Assembly (NCBI GenBank): GCA_013003465.1
Contig: JABDIZ010000180.1
Location: 1-14,940, forward strand
Source of the DNA: Rhodothermaceae bacterium
GTDB lineage: Bacteria > Bacteroidota > Rhodothermia > Rhodothermales > Rubricoccaceae
Direction of reading: 5' to 3'
DNA: 14,940 bases
The notes below the pieces were generated by a model. That model ran no database searches and was not told the DNA's origin. It worked only from the letters and a program-made list of their open reading frames with translations. Numbering within the stretch: position 1 is the stretch's first letter; each line of letters starts with the position of its first letter. Shown in pieces: positions 1-7,007 of this stretch. Both the position numbers and the translations under genes were made by a program.

Positions 1-45
1 TTGTAGTGTTTTACTATGACCGACCCCGCCCATCTCACTTCCGTC

Positions 46-456
46 ATGCGCATTCTTGCCATTTTAGGATTCTCGCTTCTCCTCGTTGGATGCAGCCTCC
101 TTGAACCGGAAGACCTCGGCGAGGTCACCCTCACGACCGGAAGCAACGCCTATGCTGCGGGCGAAGACGCCGAGGTGCGTCTGGAGAACACCTCCGGCGG
201 CGTGATCGAGTTTGGGGCTCTCGCGTGTGTTGCGTTCGAGCGCCACGATGGGAATGACTGGGTACTCATCGAGTCCCTACGTGTCTGTACGGCGAACCTC
301 CACACCCTACAGGTTGGCGAGGCGCTAGACACCACGATTCTCTTAGATGCCAGTCTCGTACCGGGGCGGTACCGTCTCGTGCATCGGGTCTACCGCGACA
401 TCACGGAGGATGAGGGCGTGGTGATCTACTCCAATCCATTTGAGATTCGCAGTTAG
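46..456 (+). CDS. Small Ig-like lipoprotein, function unknown
   Basis: A 136-residue predicted lipoprotein. The N-terminus is MRI followed by a short hydrophobic stretch ending in the lipobox LVGC, with the lipidated cysteine at residue 16, so the mature protein should be attached to a membrane on the outer side. The rest looks like one beta-sandwich: alternating hydrophobic strands, a VRLENTSGG segment near residues 44-52, and a late PGRYRLVHRVYRD stretch (106-118). That pattern resembles bacterial Ig-like domains of the Big_14 type, but the match is by eye only. Cys61 and Cys81 could form a disulphide. An in-frame ATG at position 16 would add ten polar residues in front of the signal peptide. 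I chose the ATG at 46 because the signal peptide then begins normally and the start is preceded by a C-rich leader like those of other genes here. No catalytic motif is visible. The gene is confident; its function is not known. Confidence 0.8.
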   Translation: MRILAILGFSLLLVGCSLLEPEDLGEVTLTTGSNAYAAGEDAEVRLENTSGGVIEFGALACVAFERHDGNDWVLIESLRVCTANLHTLQVGEALDTTILLDASLVPGRYRLVHRVYRDITEDEGVVIYSNPFEIRS

Positions 457-604
457 CCTTTAGGTGGCGGCAGCCGAGGTTGATGAAATTCATTCGAGGC
501 CTTGCGGGATATCTCTCTGTTCATGCATCAGATGGGGTAGGGGACATACAGTAGCCCTATAGAAAAGGTCGGAACTGACGATATCTGGGACGTTTGATGC
601 ACCC

Positions 605-635
605 GGGCCGTCTCTACTTCAGAGCGGCCCTTTTT
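605..635 (+). terminator. Terminator-like hairpin just upstream of the Ala-rich lipoprotein gene
   Basis: Bases 605-610 (GGGCCG) pair with 625-630 (CGGCCC). The stem continues as CTCT (612-615) with AGAG (621-624), leaving one bulged T at 611 and a five-base loop. Five T's follow at 631-635, so it fits an intrinsic terminator. It lies about 150 bases after the upstream lipoprotein gene but only 25 bases before the next start codon. It could end the upstream transcript, end a small RNA, or act as an attenuator in the downstream leader. Confidence 0.7.
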
Positions 636-660
636 GTCGAATTGACCCAATCCCCCAATC

Positions 661-1977
661 ATGTCTTTCCTTTCCAAAGGCTTCGTCAAGAAGTCCGTTA
701 CACACTCGCTTCTCGTTGCGGCGTTCGCCTTCGTCGGCCTCACGGGGTGTGACAGCAGCGATCCCGCCGTTGAGGGGTCCATCATCTTCGAGGGCCGCAC
801 CGATGTAACTACCACGGCTGCTACACAGAGCAGCGTGCCCCAAGCCTATGCGAGTGCTCCACTTGAAGGAGCCGTCGTGACGGCATCTACCTTGTCGTCG
901 TCCGGTCAGCTTCAGGCGCTGGATGGCTCTGCCACGACAGACGCCACCGGCGCGTTTCGTTTAGAGAGCGAGGCAACGGCCTCGCCCGTCGTCATCACGG
1001 CAGCGGGCGATGATATCACGGTGCGTGCACTCATCGAAGCCGACGCCTCAGCCAGTGGCACCATCGTCACGCCGCCGCTGAGTGAGGAGACCGACGGCGA
1101 GTCCGCGGTCTATCTCGCAGGTCGCACTCAGGGCCGTGCCTTTGGCGTAGCCGATGTGGTGGCCTACGTGACCTCCGGGTTAGCTGCACGGGTTCGGAGC
1201 GGCGCCGCGAGTGCTGCCAGCGTGGCTGCGGCTATCGAGTTGGGCCGCGAGGCTGAAGAGGCGTATGCCAAGGACGAAAACGGCGGCAATGCACCCGACG
1301 ATGAAATCCGCCAGGCCGACGAGGAGCGTCAGGATGACTATGCCGTGCTCCGTGCTGCCCTTTATGCCGCAACGACCGTGTCGGCCCGCGATGCCGCGAT
1401 CCGTTCATTCGAGGAAGCCTACGCGGATGCCTATGCCGAGGCAGGCCTGAGTGCGGAGGCGCGGGCGAAGGCAGCTCAGACGGCTGCTCGCGCCACCGTT
1501 CGTTTCTCGGCCGAGGTGGAGGCCGAGGCCGCCTTGGCGCTGCGCAAGCAGGCGGAGGTCTTCGCTGCAACGACGACCGGAATCGCTGTGGAAGCGGCGT
1601 TCCAGGCTGCCGGGGCCTCCAGTGCCATGCTGGAAACCCTCGCCCAAGCGCGTACCAGCCTCGTGGCCGATATCCGTGCAGCAGCGAGCGCCTCTGCCAT
1701 TGTCTCAGCGCAGGACACCTATCACGCCTCAGTTCGTGCACAGATTGCCACGGAAACGGGAATCTCGGCAGCGCTCCTGACGACTGCGGAGGCCGCAACG
1801 GGCACAGCCACGACGACGCTTGATGCAGCGGTCAGTGCGGCTACTTCGGCGCAGGCCGTTGTCGACGCTACGATGACGTTCTACACGAGCGCCCGTGCTG
1901 CCCTCGAAGCAAGCCTCGGTGCGAGCGCTGAAGCCGAATTGGCGACAGAGGTGCTGCTGCTGCTGGCGGCTTCCTGA
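661..1977 (+). CDS. Alanine-rich lipoprotein with predicted beta N-terminal domain, function unknown
   Basis: A 438-residue predicted lipoprotein. A basic N-terminus (KKS) and a hydrophobic stretch end in LTGC, with the lipidated cysteine at residue 30. Residues 36-160 look like beta strands: EGSIIFEGR, then PLEGAVVTAST and TDATGAFRLES, spaced as in carboxypeptidase regulatory-like (transthyretin-type) domains. This assignment is tentative. From about residue 165 to the end the protein is almost all predicted helix and very alanine-rich, about 35% Ala over residues 241-361, with an acidic low-complexity insert at 204-226. It ends in LLLLAAS. The alanine-rich part could form a long helical bundle or coiled coil reaching from the membrane. 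No enzyme motif is visible and I do not recognise the family. The ATG at 661 is the only start that gives a full signal peptide, and it follows the C-rich leader CCCAATCCCCCAATC. A hairpin lies on each side, so the gene is probably transcribed alone. Confidence 0.8.
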   Translation: MSFLSKGFVKKSVTHSLLVAAFAFVGLTGCDSSDPAVEGSIIFEGRTDVTTTAATQSSVPQAYASAPLEGAVVTASTLSSSGQLQALDGSATTDATGAFRLESEATASPVVITAAGDDITVRALIEADASASGTIVTPPLSEETDGESAVYLAGRTQGRAFGVADVVAYVTSGLAARVRSGAASAASVAAAIELGREAEEAYAKDENGGNAPDDEIRQADEERQDDYAVLRAALYAATTVSARDAAIRSFEEAYADAYAEAGLSAEARAKAAQTAARATVRFSAEVEAEAALALRKQAEVFAATTTGIAVEAAFQAAGASSAMLETLAQARTSLVADIRAAASASAIVSAQDTYHASVRAQIATETGISAALLTTAEAATGTATTTLDAAVSAATSAQAVVDATMTFYTSARAALEASLGASAEAELATEVLLLLAAS

Positions 1978-2008
1978 GCCGACTTAGCGTAGCCGTTATC
2001 TACTGAGT

Positions 2009-2040
2009 GGGGCTTTCGGGTTGGATCCGAAGGCCCCGCT
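2009..2040 (+). terminator. Hairpin after the Ala-rich lipoprotein gene, probable terminator
   Basis: GGGGCTTTCGG (2009-2019) pairs with CCGAAGGCCCC (2027-2037), an 11-bp stem with a single G-U pair and a seven-base loop. The downstream tail GCTTCTGTTT is only moderately T-rich. It lies 31 bases after the lipoprotein stop and 17 bases beyond the stop of the convergent ABC-F gene, so it may serve both. On the minus strand the tail has no T-run, so the plus-strand role is more likely. Confidence 0.6.
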
Positions 2041-2053
2041 TCTGTTTAGGCTC

Positions 2054-4120
2054 TCACTTTGACAGAGCGTCTACCTCCACGGCCAACTGCTCCCACTGCC
2101 GCATGAGGTCGGCGAGTGCGGCCTGGGCGGCGTTGAACTCGGCCATCGTCTGCTGGAACACCTTGGGCCGGTTGTAGAGGTCCGGGTCTGCGAGGGCCTG
2201 TTCGAGCGCGTCCCTCGTTATTTCCTGTTCGGTTATGCGCTGTTCGATGAGTTCGAGCGCGCGGGGTAGCAAATCCGGGGGGAGCATCTTGAGGTCGAGA
2301 TCGCCGTCGCCCTGGAGTGCGCGGTAGAGGCGGTTGCGGGCCTCGGCCTCGGCGCGTTTCTGCTCTTTGGTTTTTTTGCCGCTGGACGCTGTGGGCTGCG
2401 GGTTTGAGGCCTCAGGCTTCCGGTTTGAAGGGTTGGATGTAGCGGAGGTGGTCGGCGGTCGGCGGTCAGCCGCCAATCCGCGTGCGGCGGTGCCGTGCTG
2501 GCGCTGCCATTGGGCTTCGGAATACGAGCCCGTGTAGCGTCGCACAGTGCCGTCCTCCACGTACCACGTCTTGTTGGCGACCTGGTCCAAGAAGTACCGG
2601 TCGTGCGAGACGAGGATGAACGAGCCGGTGTATTGCCGGAGTGCCTCAGCGAGAACGGTCTTGGAGGCGATGTCGAGGTGGTTCGTCGGCTCGTCGAGGA
2701 CGAGGGCGTTGGCGGGACTGAGGAGCGTCCGGGCGAGGGCGAGGCGGGAGCGCTCGCCACCCGAGAGCACGCGGACCGGCTTGAACACGTCGTCGCCCTG
2801 AAAGAGGAAGGCACCCAGCAGCGAGCGCAACTCTGTCTCCGATTGCCCGCGCCCGACTTCGCGCAGGCTCTCCAGCACGTCGAGGCGCGGGTCGAGTGCC
2901 TCGGCCTGGTGCTGTGCGAAGTGCGCCATCACCACCCGGTATCCCTCCTCGCGTGTCCCGTCGAAGGGTTCGGTGCCGAGCAGCATCCGCGCCAGCGTCG
3001 ACTTGCCCGCGCCGTTCTTGCCCACCAGCGCGATCTTGTCGCCTTTCTCGACGGCTAGGGGCTCCACCTTGCGGAAGACCGTCGTGTCGCCGCCCTTCTC
3101 ATTGGGATAGGTCTTCGAGAACTGGGAGAGCTCGACCACGACGCGACCGGAGGGCGGCGCATCGGGGAAGCGGAAGCGGATCGAGGCCTCGTCGGTGGGC
3201 GGCGGCGGGATGCGCTCCAGCTTCTCGAGCATCTTGACGCGGCTCTGCGCCTGCTTCGCCTTGCTGGCCTTGTAGCGGAAGCGCTCGACGAAGCGCTCCG
3301 TCTCGGCGATCAGCTTCTGCTGGTTGTCGTAAGCGGCCTGCTGGAGGGCGCGGCGCTCCTCGCGCTCGGCGAGGTAGAAGCTGTAGCTGCCCGCGTAGTC
3401 CTCGATGCGGCTGTACGCCAACTCGGCGATGCGCGTCACCATGCGTTCGAGGAAGTAGCGGTCGTGCGAGACGAGGACGACGGCGCCGGGGTAGCCCTTG
3501 AGGTACTCTTCGAGCCAGTCGATGGACTCGATGTCGAGGTGGTTGGTGGGTTCGTCGAGAAGGAGGACGGAGGGCTGCCGCAGCAGGATGCGGGCGAGCG
3601 ACACGCGCATGCGCCACCCCCCCGAGAACGACGACAGGGGACGCCGCATCTCTTCGACCGAAAAGCCAAGGCCATGAAGGACCGCCTCCGTTCGGGCCTC
3701 CATGCTGTGCACTTCGCGCGCGACCAGTTGGGCATGGACCCGGTCGAACTCCTCGACCAGCTTCATGTAGCTGTCGGTCGTGTGATCCGGGTGGGCTTCC
3801 ATCGCCGCCATGAGGCGCTTCTCGTCGGCCTCCAGCGCGAGGATGTCGTCGAAGGCGTGGAGCGCCTCGGAGAGGGGCGTGCCCGCGAGGTCCATCTCCT
3901 GCACATCCTGTGCGAGGTAGCCGACCGTCGTCTCGCCCTCAACCGTGATCTCACCCTGGTCCACGGCCTGCTGCCGGGCGATGATGCGCAGCAGCGTCGT
4001 CTTGCCCGCCCCATTCGGCCCGATCAGCCCGATGCGCTGGCCCGGCTTGATGGCCCACGTCAGCCCCTCGAAGATGGGCGTGCCGCCGAAGGCAAGGTGG
4101 ATAGCGTGGAGAACGATCAT
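2054..4120 (-). CDS. ABC-F family ATPase, YheS-like, ribosome-associated
   Basis: A 688-residue soluble protein with two ABC ATPase domains in tandem and no membrane segments, the ABC-F layout. Domain 1 has Walker A GPNGAGKTT (34-42), signature SGGWR (166-170) and Walker B LLLDEPTNHLD (186-196). Domain 2 has Walker A GKNGAGKS (367-374), signature SGGERSRL (453-460) and Walker B VLDEPTNHLD (474-483). The interdomain linker ERFVERFRYKASKAKQAQSR (275-294) is the tRNA-interacting helical motif and resembles YheS. Known ABC-F proteins bind the ribosomal E site and act on stalled or initiating ribosomes; some give antibiotic resistance. Nothing here points to resistance, so a housekeeping translation role is inferred. 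A low-complexity linker (about 550-585) leads to a predicted C-terminal coiled coil (about 586-688), as in Uup/YheS types. That linker is encoded by a heptanucleotide-periodic tract. The gene is last of three on this strand, 98 bases after its neighbour, and has a pyrimidine-rich leader. Confidence 0.93.
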   Translation of the reverse strand: MIVLHAIHLAFGGTPIFEGLTWAIKPGQRIGLIGPNGAGKTTLLRIIARQQAVDQGEITVEGETTVGYLAQDVQEMDLAGTPLSEALHAFDDILALEADEKRLMAAMEAHPDHTTDSYMKLVEEFDRVHAQLVAREVHSMEARTEAVLHGLGFSVEEMRRPLSSFSGGWRMRVSLARILLRQPSVLLLDEPTNHLDIESIDWLEEYLKGYPGAVVLVSHDRYFLERMVTRIAELAYSRIEDYAGSYSFYLAEREERRALQQAAYDNQQKLIAETERFVERFRYKASKAKQAQSRVKMLEKLERIPPPPTDEASIRFRFPDAPPSGRVVVELSQFSKTYPNEKGGDTTVFRKVEPLAVEKGDKIALVGKNGAGKSTLARMLLGTEPFDGTREEGYRVVMAHFAQHQAEALDPRLDVLESLREVGRGQSETELRSLLGAFLFQGDDVFKPVRVLSGGERSRLALARTLLSPANALVLDEPTNHLDIASKTVLAEALRQYTGSFILVSHDRYFLDQVANKTWYVEDGTVRRYTGSYSEAQWQRQHGTAARGLAADRRPPTTSATSNPSNRKPEASNPQPTASSGKKTKEQKRAEAEARNRLYRALQGDGDLDLKMLPPDLLPRALELIEQRITEQEITRDALEQALADPDLYNRPKVFQQTMAEFNAAQAALADLMRQWEQLAVEVDALSK
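2387..2470. repeat. Degenerate heptanucleotide tract inside the ABC-F linker
   Basis: Read on the plus strand in steps of seven, 2394-2428 gives GGCTGCG, GGTTTGA, GGCCTCA, GGCTTCC, GGTTTGA. Then 2450-2470 gives GGTCGGC, GGTCGGC, GGTCAGC. The heptad GGTTTGA recurs exactly at 21-base spacing. The heptads between 2429 and 2449 are more diverged. The tract encodes the Pro/Ser/Asn/Arg-rich spacer (about residues 550-578) between the second ATPase domain and the coiled coil. Because 21 bases equal seven codons, it keeps the reading frame only when three units are gained or lost. Confidence 0.6.
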
Positions 4121-4218
4121 GGCAAGGAAGAAGACAGAAGCGGGAAGTTAGAAGGAGGCCAGTCCATGGATGAGGCGTGGGCCTGCTCTTGCTCCCTTCT
4201 TACGCTACCCGTCTCAGG

Positions 4219-5661
4219 TCAGTACGCGTTCTCGTGAATGAACCCCTTGAACGGGGTCATCGCCATGATCTTGAGATCGAGCCAGAGCGACCAGTTTTGG
4301 ATGTAGTACAGATCGTACTCGATCCGCTTTTCGAGGCTCGTGTTGCCGCGCCAGCCGTGCACCTGCGCCCACCCCGTGATGCCTGCTTTGACCTTGTGGC
4401 GCAGCATGTAGCCGGGGATCTCGTGGCGGAAGTCTTCGATGAACACCGGTCGCTCAGGTCGTGGGCCGACTACCGACATGTCGCCACGGAGCACGTTGAA
4501 GAACTGCGGCAGTTCGTCCAGGCTGGTCTTGCGAAGGAACGCGCCCACACGCGTCGCCCGGTTTTCCCCTGCTTTCGCCCACACCGCGCCCGTGTTCGCT
4601 TCCGAGCCAATGGGCATCGAACGAAACTTGAGCATGGCGAATGTCTGCCCGTTGAGGCCCATGCGCTCCTGCCGATAGAACACGGGGCCCGGCGACGAGA
4701 GCTTCACCGCCAGGGCAATGAAGAGAAGGAGCGGGGAGAGCACGATGAGCACGAGCGCCGAAAAGGCGATGTCCACGCCGCGCTTGACCACATGGCGGAA
4801 CTCGAAGGGAGCCTCGTCAAGGAGGTGAATGACAGGGAGGCCGTCTACGTGCGAGACGCGGCTGTTGAGCAAGAGGTCGAGTTGAAAGAGGTCAGGGACA
4901 AGGCACATGTGGGCCGTGCGGAGCGCACACGCTTTGGTAATCCTCTCGATCTTGTCGGCCGCGGCCAGCGGCAGCGCCGCGTAGACGAGGTGCACCGAGC
5001 GGCCCATCGCGGAGAGGCCGTCCATCACCGTGCCGATCTCGTTGACCGTTCCGAGGACCTTCGGGGGCCTCGGAGACGCCGTCGGATAGAGGTTGTCGAG
5101 CGGCTCGGCCGCCACGGCTTCACCCCGGTCGTCCAGAAAGCCCACCACGTCGAAGCCCATCCAGGGGTACTGCCGGAACGCGCGTGCGAGGCGTTGTCCC
5201 GCCTTGCCTGCGCCCACGATGAGCACGCGGCGCACGTTGCGCCCCTGCTGCCGCAGCCGCCGGAGCCCCACGTAGATCCCAACCCGCACCCCTACGAGCA
5301 GAACGGACGAGATCAGGCCGAAGAACAGCATGTGCAGCCGCGAGAACGAGAACGCGCGGTAGAAGAACGTCGCGGCGACGGAGATCAGCAGACCGAGGAA
5401 CACGGCGCGCGCCACGCTGAAGATGACCAGTGGAAGCCGCTGCGCACGGCGCGTCTGGTAGAGGCCCGACAGCAGGAAGGCCGCGCTCCAGAGCACGAGC
5501 ACGGCAGGCAGGAAGCCGAGGTAGAGCGTCAGGGGCGCCCACCCCGGGGGCGTCAGTACTTCGAACCGAAGCACCCACGCGAGCACCCACGCCACGCCGA
5601 TCAGCACGACGTCGAAGCCGAAGAGCAGGCGCTGGAGAAGTAGACTGCGTTCCTGGAGCAT
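4219..5661 (-). CDS. Polyprenyl-phosphate sugar-1-phosphate transferase, WcaJ-like
   Basis: A 480-residue membrane enzyme of the undecaprenyl-phosphate hexose-1-phosphate transferase family. Such enzymes move a sugar phosphate (often glucose-1-phosphate) from a UDP-sugar to the lipid carrier and so start exopolysaccharide or capsule synthesis. The N-terminal part has about four membrane helices (roughly 11-33, 43-66, 82-101, 110-131). A Rossmann-like domain follows, starting with VLIVGAGKAG (146-155). A re-entrant hydrophobic helix (about 297-318) precedes the catalytic bacterial transferase domain, with FYRQERMGLNG (328-338), KFRSM (345-349), the Asp-Glu pair in DELPQ (382-386) and GPRPE (399-403). 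The length matches full WcaJ-type enzymes. The true sugar cannot be read from sequence. No polysaccharide cluster is visible here, so this may be a stand-alone initiating gene. It starts 54 bases after the racemase gene on the same strand. Confidence 0.93.
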   Translation of the reverse strand: MLQERSLLLQRLLFGFDVVLIGVAWVLAWVLRFEVLTPPGWAPLTLYLGFLPAVLVLWSAAFLLSGLYQTRRAQRLPLVIFSVARAVFLGLLISVAATFFYRAFSFSRLHMLFFGLISSVLLVGVRVGIYVGLRRLRQQGRNVRRVLIVGAGKAGQRLARAFRQYPWMGFDVVGFLDDRGEAVAAEPLDNLYPTASPRPPKVLGTVNEIGTVMDGLSAMGRSVHLVYAALPLAAADKIERITKACALRTAHMCLVPDLFQLDLLLNSRVSHVDGLPVIHLLDEAPFEFRHVVKRGVDIAFSALVLIVLSPLLLFIALAVKLSSPGPVFYRQERMGLNGQTFAMLKFRSMPIGSEANTGAVWAKAGENRATRVGAFLRKTSLDELPQFFNVLRGDMSVVGPRPERPVFIEDFRHEIPGYMLRHKVKAGITGWAQVHGWRGNTSLEKRIEYDLYYIQNWSLWLDLKIMAMTPFKGFIHENAY

Positions 5662-5715
5662 GAATCAACGCGGCCGTGTCAGGCTCGGGGGCCAGAATAC
5701 GGCAATAGAGAAGGC

Positions 5716-6555
5716 TCAAATAGGAGAGGCAACGGGCCGGGCTGCCGCTAAGCTATCGGCTAGCGGGCGCAGCTTAGCGGGGTGCGTAGCGCGGATCAAG
5801 GCTCGAGCAAGGGCCCGCGTCGAGTTGATGAGCGGGAGACCGTCGGCTTCAGGTTCGGGGACGGCCAGCGGCAACTCGGTGCAGCCGAGGATGACGGCCT
5901 CGGCGCCCTGCTCGCGCAGATGCGCGGCAGCGTTCAGCAGCACCGCGCGCGCTTTCGGTGTAGGCGGATTGCTCTTCGCCTTGAGCCCCCATGTGTCGTC
6001 GAAGATGGAGGCCTGCACCTCGGCTTGCACGGCCGCGTCGGGCACGACAGCGTCCATCCCGGCCGCTTCCAGTCCGATCTCGTGGAGCCGGTTCTCGATG
6101 GACGAGGTCGTAGCCAGCACCCCGATGGTTTGGGCGTCCGGCACGCGCTCGCGGATCAGGTCCACAATCGTATCCACGATGTGAAGGAGTTGCATCGACC
6201 GGCCTTCGAGTTCCAGCGCGTCGCGGAGTTGATCGAACAGCACGGGCGCGTGCGCCGTGTTGCACGGAATCCCGGCGACCGAACAGCCCACCCCATCGAG
6301 GCGGCGCAGGATCTCGACCATCGGCAAGACGGGGCTCGGGGATTCCTCCGGGGCGGCAATCCAGGGGCTGCGATCCGGAATCTGGCCAGGGTACGAGATC
6401 AGCGTGACCGGCAGGTGCTCTTGGTCGTGCGAGGCGAGCGTTTCGTCGAAGAGCGCACGGACGAGGTCGAGCCCGGCGTAGGGGCCGAGGCCGCCCAGCA
6501 CGCCGATGGCGTTCTGCTCATTGGGGGCGAGCGGCACGAAGTCGAGGGGGGACAT
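5716..6555 (-). CDS. Asp/Glu-type amino acid racemase
   Basis: A PLP-independent racemase of the aspartate/glutamate racemase superfamily, 279 residues from the start used here. IGVLGGLGPYAG (17-28) is the N-terminal family signature. The two catalytic cysteines lie in IPCNTAHA (Cys98) and LGCTELPL (Cys225), the usual two-base pair that moves the alpha proton. Thr and Asn residues next to each cysteine fit the family. The substrate cannot be fixed: aspartate, glutamate or another amino acid is possible. The protein should be cytoplasmic. The start is uncertain. The ATG at 6555 gives a standard N-terminus, while an in-frame ATG at 6639 adds 28 residues including a hydrophobic run (ASWRAFLALLFIARAALLL) that could act as a membrane anchor. 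A still longer frame to 6786 is unlikely because it enters the promoter region of tRNA-Gln. It is first of three minus-strand genes, ahead of the sugar transferase. Confidence 0.88.
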   Translation of the reverse strand: MSPLDFVPLAPNEQNAIGVLGGLGPYAGLDLVRALFDETLASHDQEHLPVTLISYPGQIPDRSPWIAAPEESPSPVLPMVEILRRLDGVGCSVAGIPCNTAHAPVLFDQLRDALELEGRSMQLLHIVDTIVDLIRERVPDAQTIGVLATTSSIENRLHEIGLEAAGMDAVVPDAAVQAEVQASIFDDTWGLKAKSNPPTPKARAVLLNAAAHLREQGAEAVILGCTELPLAVPEPEADGLPLINSTRALARALIRATHPAKLRPLADSLAAARPVASPI

Positions 6556-6751
6556 CAGCAGGAGAGCGGCACGGGCGATGAAAAGCAGGGCAAGAAACGC
6601 ACGCCAAGAGGCGCGTCCCAGCGCCTCAAGCGGACGCATGGTACGACCAACATCCCCTGTTCGGGGCTCCCCGGCCTGATTTTGCCGAATGCACATGCCC
6701 GGCGTCGTTTGCTGAACCGAGCTGTGCGGGCGATTCCCGGTGGCTGATGCG

Positions 6752-6781
6752 TTGACGGTGGAAGGCTGCGCGCGGTATTTT
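6752..6781 (+). promoter_or_regulatory. Probable promoter for the tRNA-Gln/prs transcription unit
   Basis: TTGACG at 6752-6757 and TATTTT at 6776-6781 are separated by 18 bases and resemble -35 and -10 hexamers. Transcription would begin near 6788, about 43 bases before the mature tRNA 5' end. It lies in the divergent gap upstream of the minus-strand racemase gene. No experimental support can be given from sequence alone. Confidence 0.55.
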
Positions 6782-6830
6782 TTCAAGTCTCGGCTGCCGC
6801 CATCGCTGCGGGCACCAAGGCCGAGGACCT

Positions 6831-6901
6831 TGCCCGATGGTGTAATGGCAGCACACCACTCTTTGGAAGTGGTTGTGGAGGTTCGAATCCTCCTCGGGCA
6901 A
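6831..6901 (+). tRNA. trnQ: tRNA-Gln (anticodon TTG)
   Basis: A full cloverleaf can be drawn. The acceptor stem TGCCCGA (6831-6837) pairs with TCGGGCA (6894-6900). The D stem is GTG (6840-6842) with CAC (6852-6854). The anticodon stem CCACT/AGTGG encloses the loop CTTTGGA, so the anticodon is TTG at 6863-6865, reading the Gln codon CAA. The T arm is GGAGG-TTCGAAT-CCTCC (6877-6893). The discriminator base is A6901. CCA is not encoded and must be added after transcription. The prs start codon follows 106 bases downstream. Confidence 0.96.
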
Positions 6902-6908
6902 CTTTTGA

Positions 6909-6986
6909 GAAAGGGAGCGTCGAGGAGAGGGGGAAAGGGAGCCTCTGCTCCCCATCTCGTTCTCCCATACCCCCGCTCTCCCTTTC
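6909..6986 (+). other. Purine/pyrimidine-asymmetric inverted repeat between tRNA-Gln and prs
   Basis: A purine-rich half (6907-6941) faces a pyrimidine-rich half (6949-6999). GAAAGGGAGCG (6909-6919) can pair with CGCTCTCCCTTTC (6974-6986), with two bulged bases. Inside it GGGAGC (6937-6942) pairs with GCTCCC (6947-6952) over a CTCT loop. No T-run follows, so it is not a typical terminator. It could be a tRNA 3' processing signal or an RNA fold in the prs leader. Confidence 0.4.
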
Positions 6987-7007
6987 CTCCTTTCCCCGCC
7001 GAAGGCG

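Noticed and set aside
457..604. A promoter such as TATAGA at 558 for the Ala-rich lipoprotein
   Set aside because: No acceptable -35 lies 16-18 bases upstream, and the terminator-like hairpin intervenes.
2387..2470. A CRISPR-like array in the heptad tract
   Set aside because: Units are seven bases with no spacers, and the tract is coding. No cas genes are present.
4121..4218. A separate promoter or small gene between the sugar transferase and the ABC-F gene
   Set aside because: The gap holds only a pyrimidine-rich leader on the minus strand and no convincing promoter, hairpin or open frame.
4177..5643. A 488-codon open frame on the plus strand opposite the sugar transferase
   Set aside because: Charged low-complexity translation without motifs; the minus-strand frame carries the complete WcaJ-type motifs.
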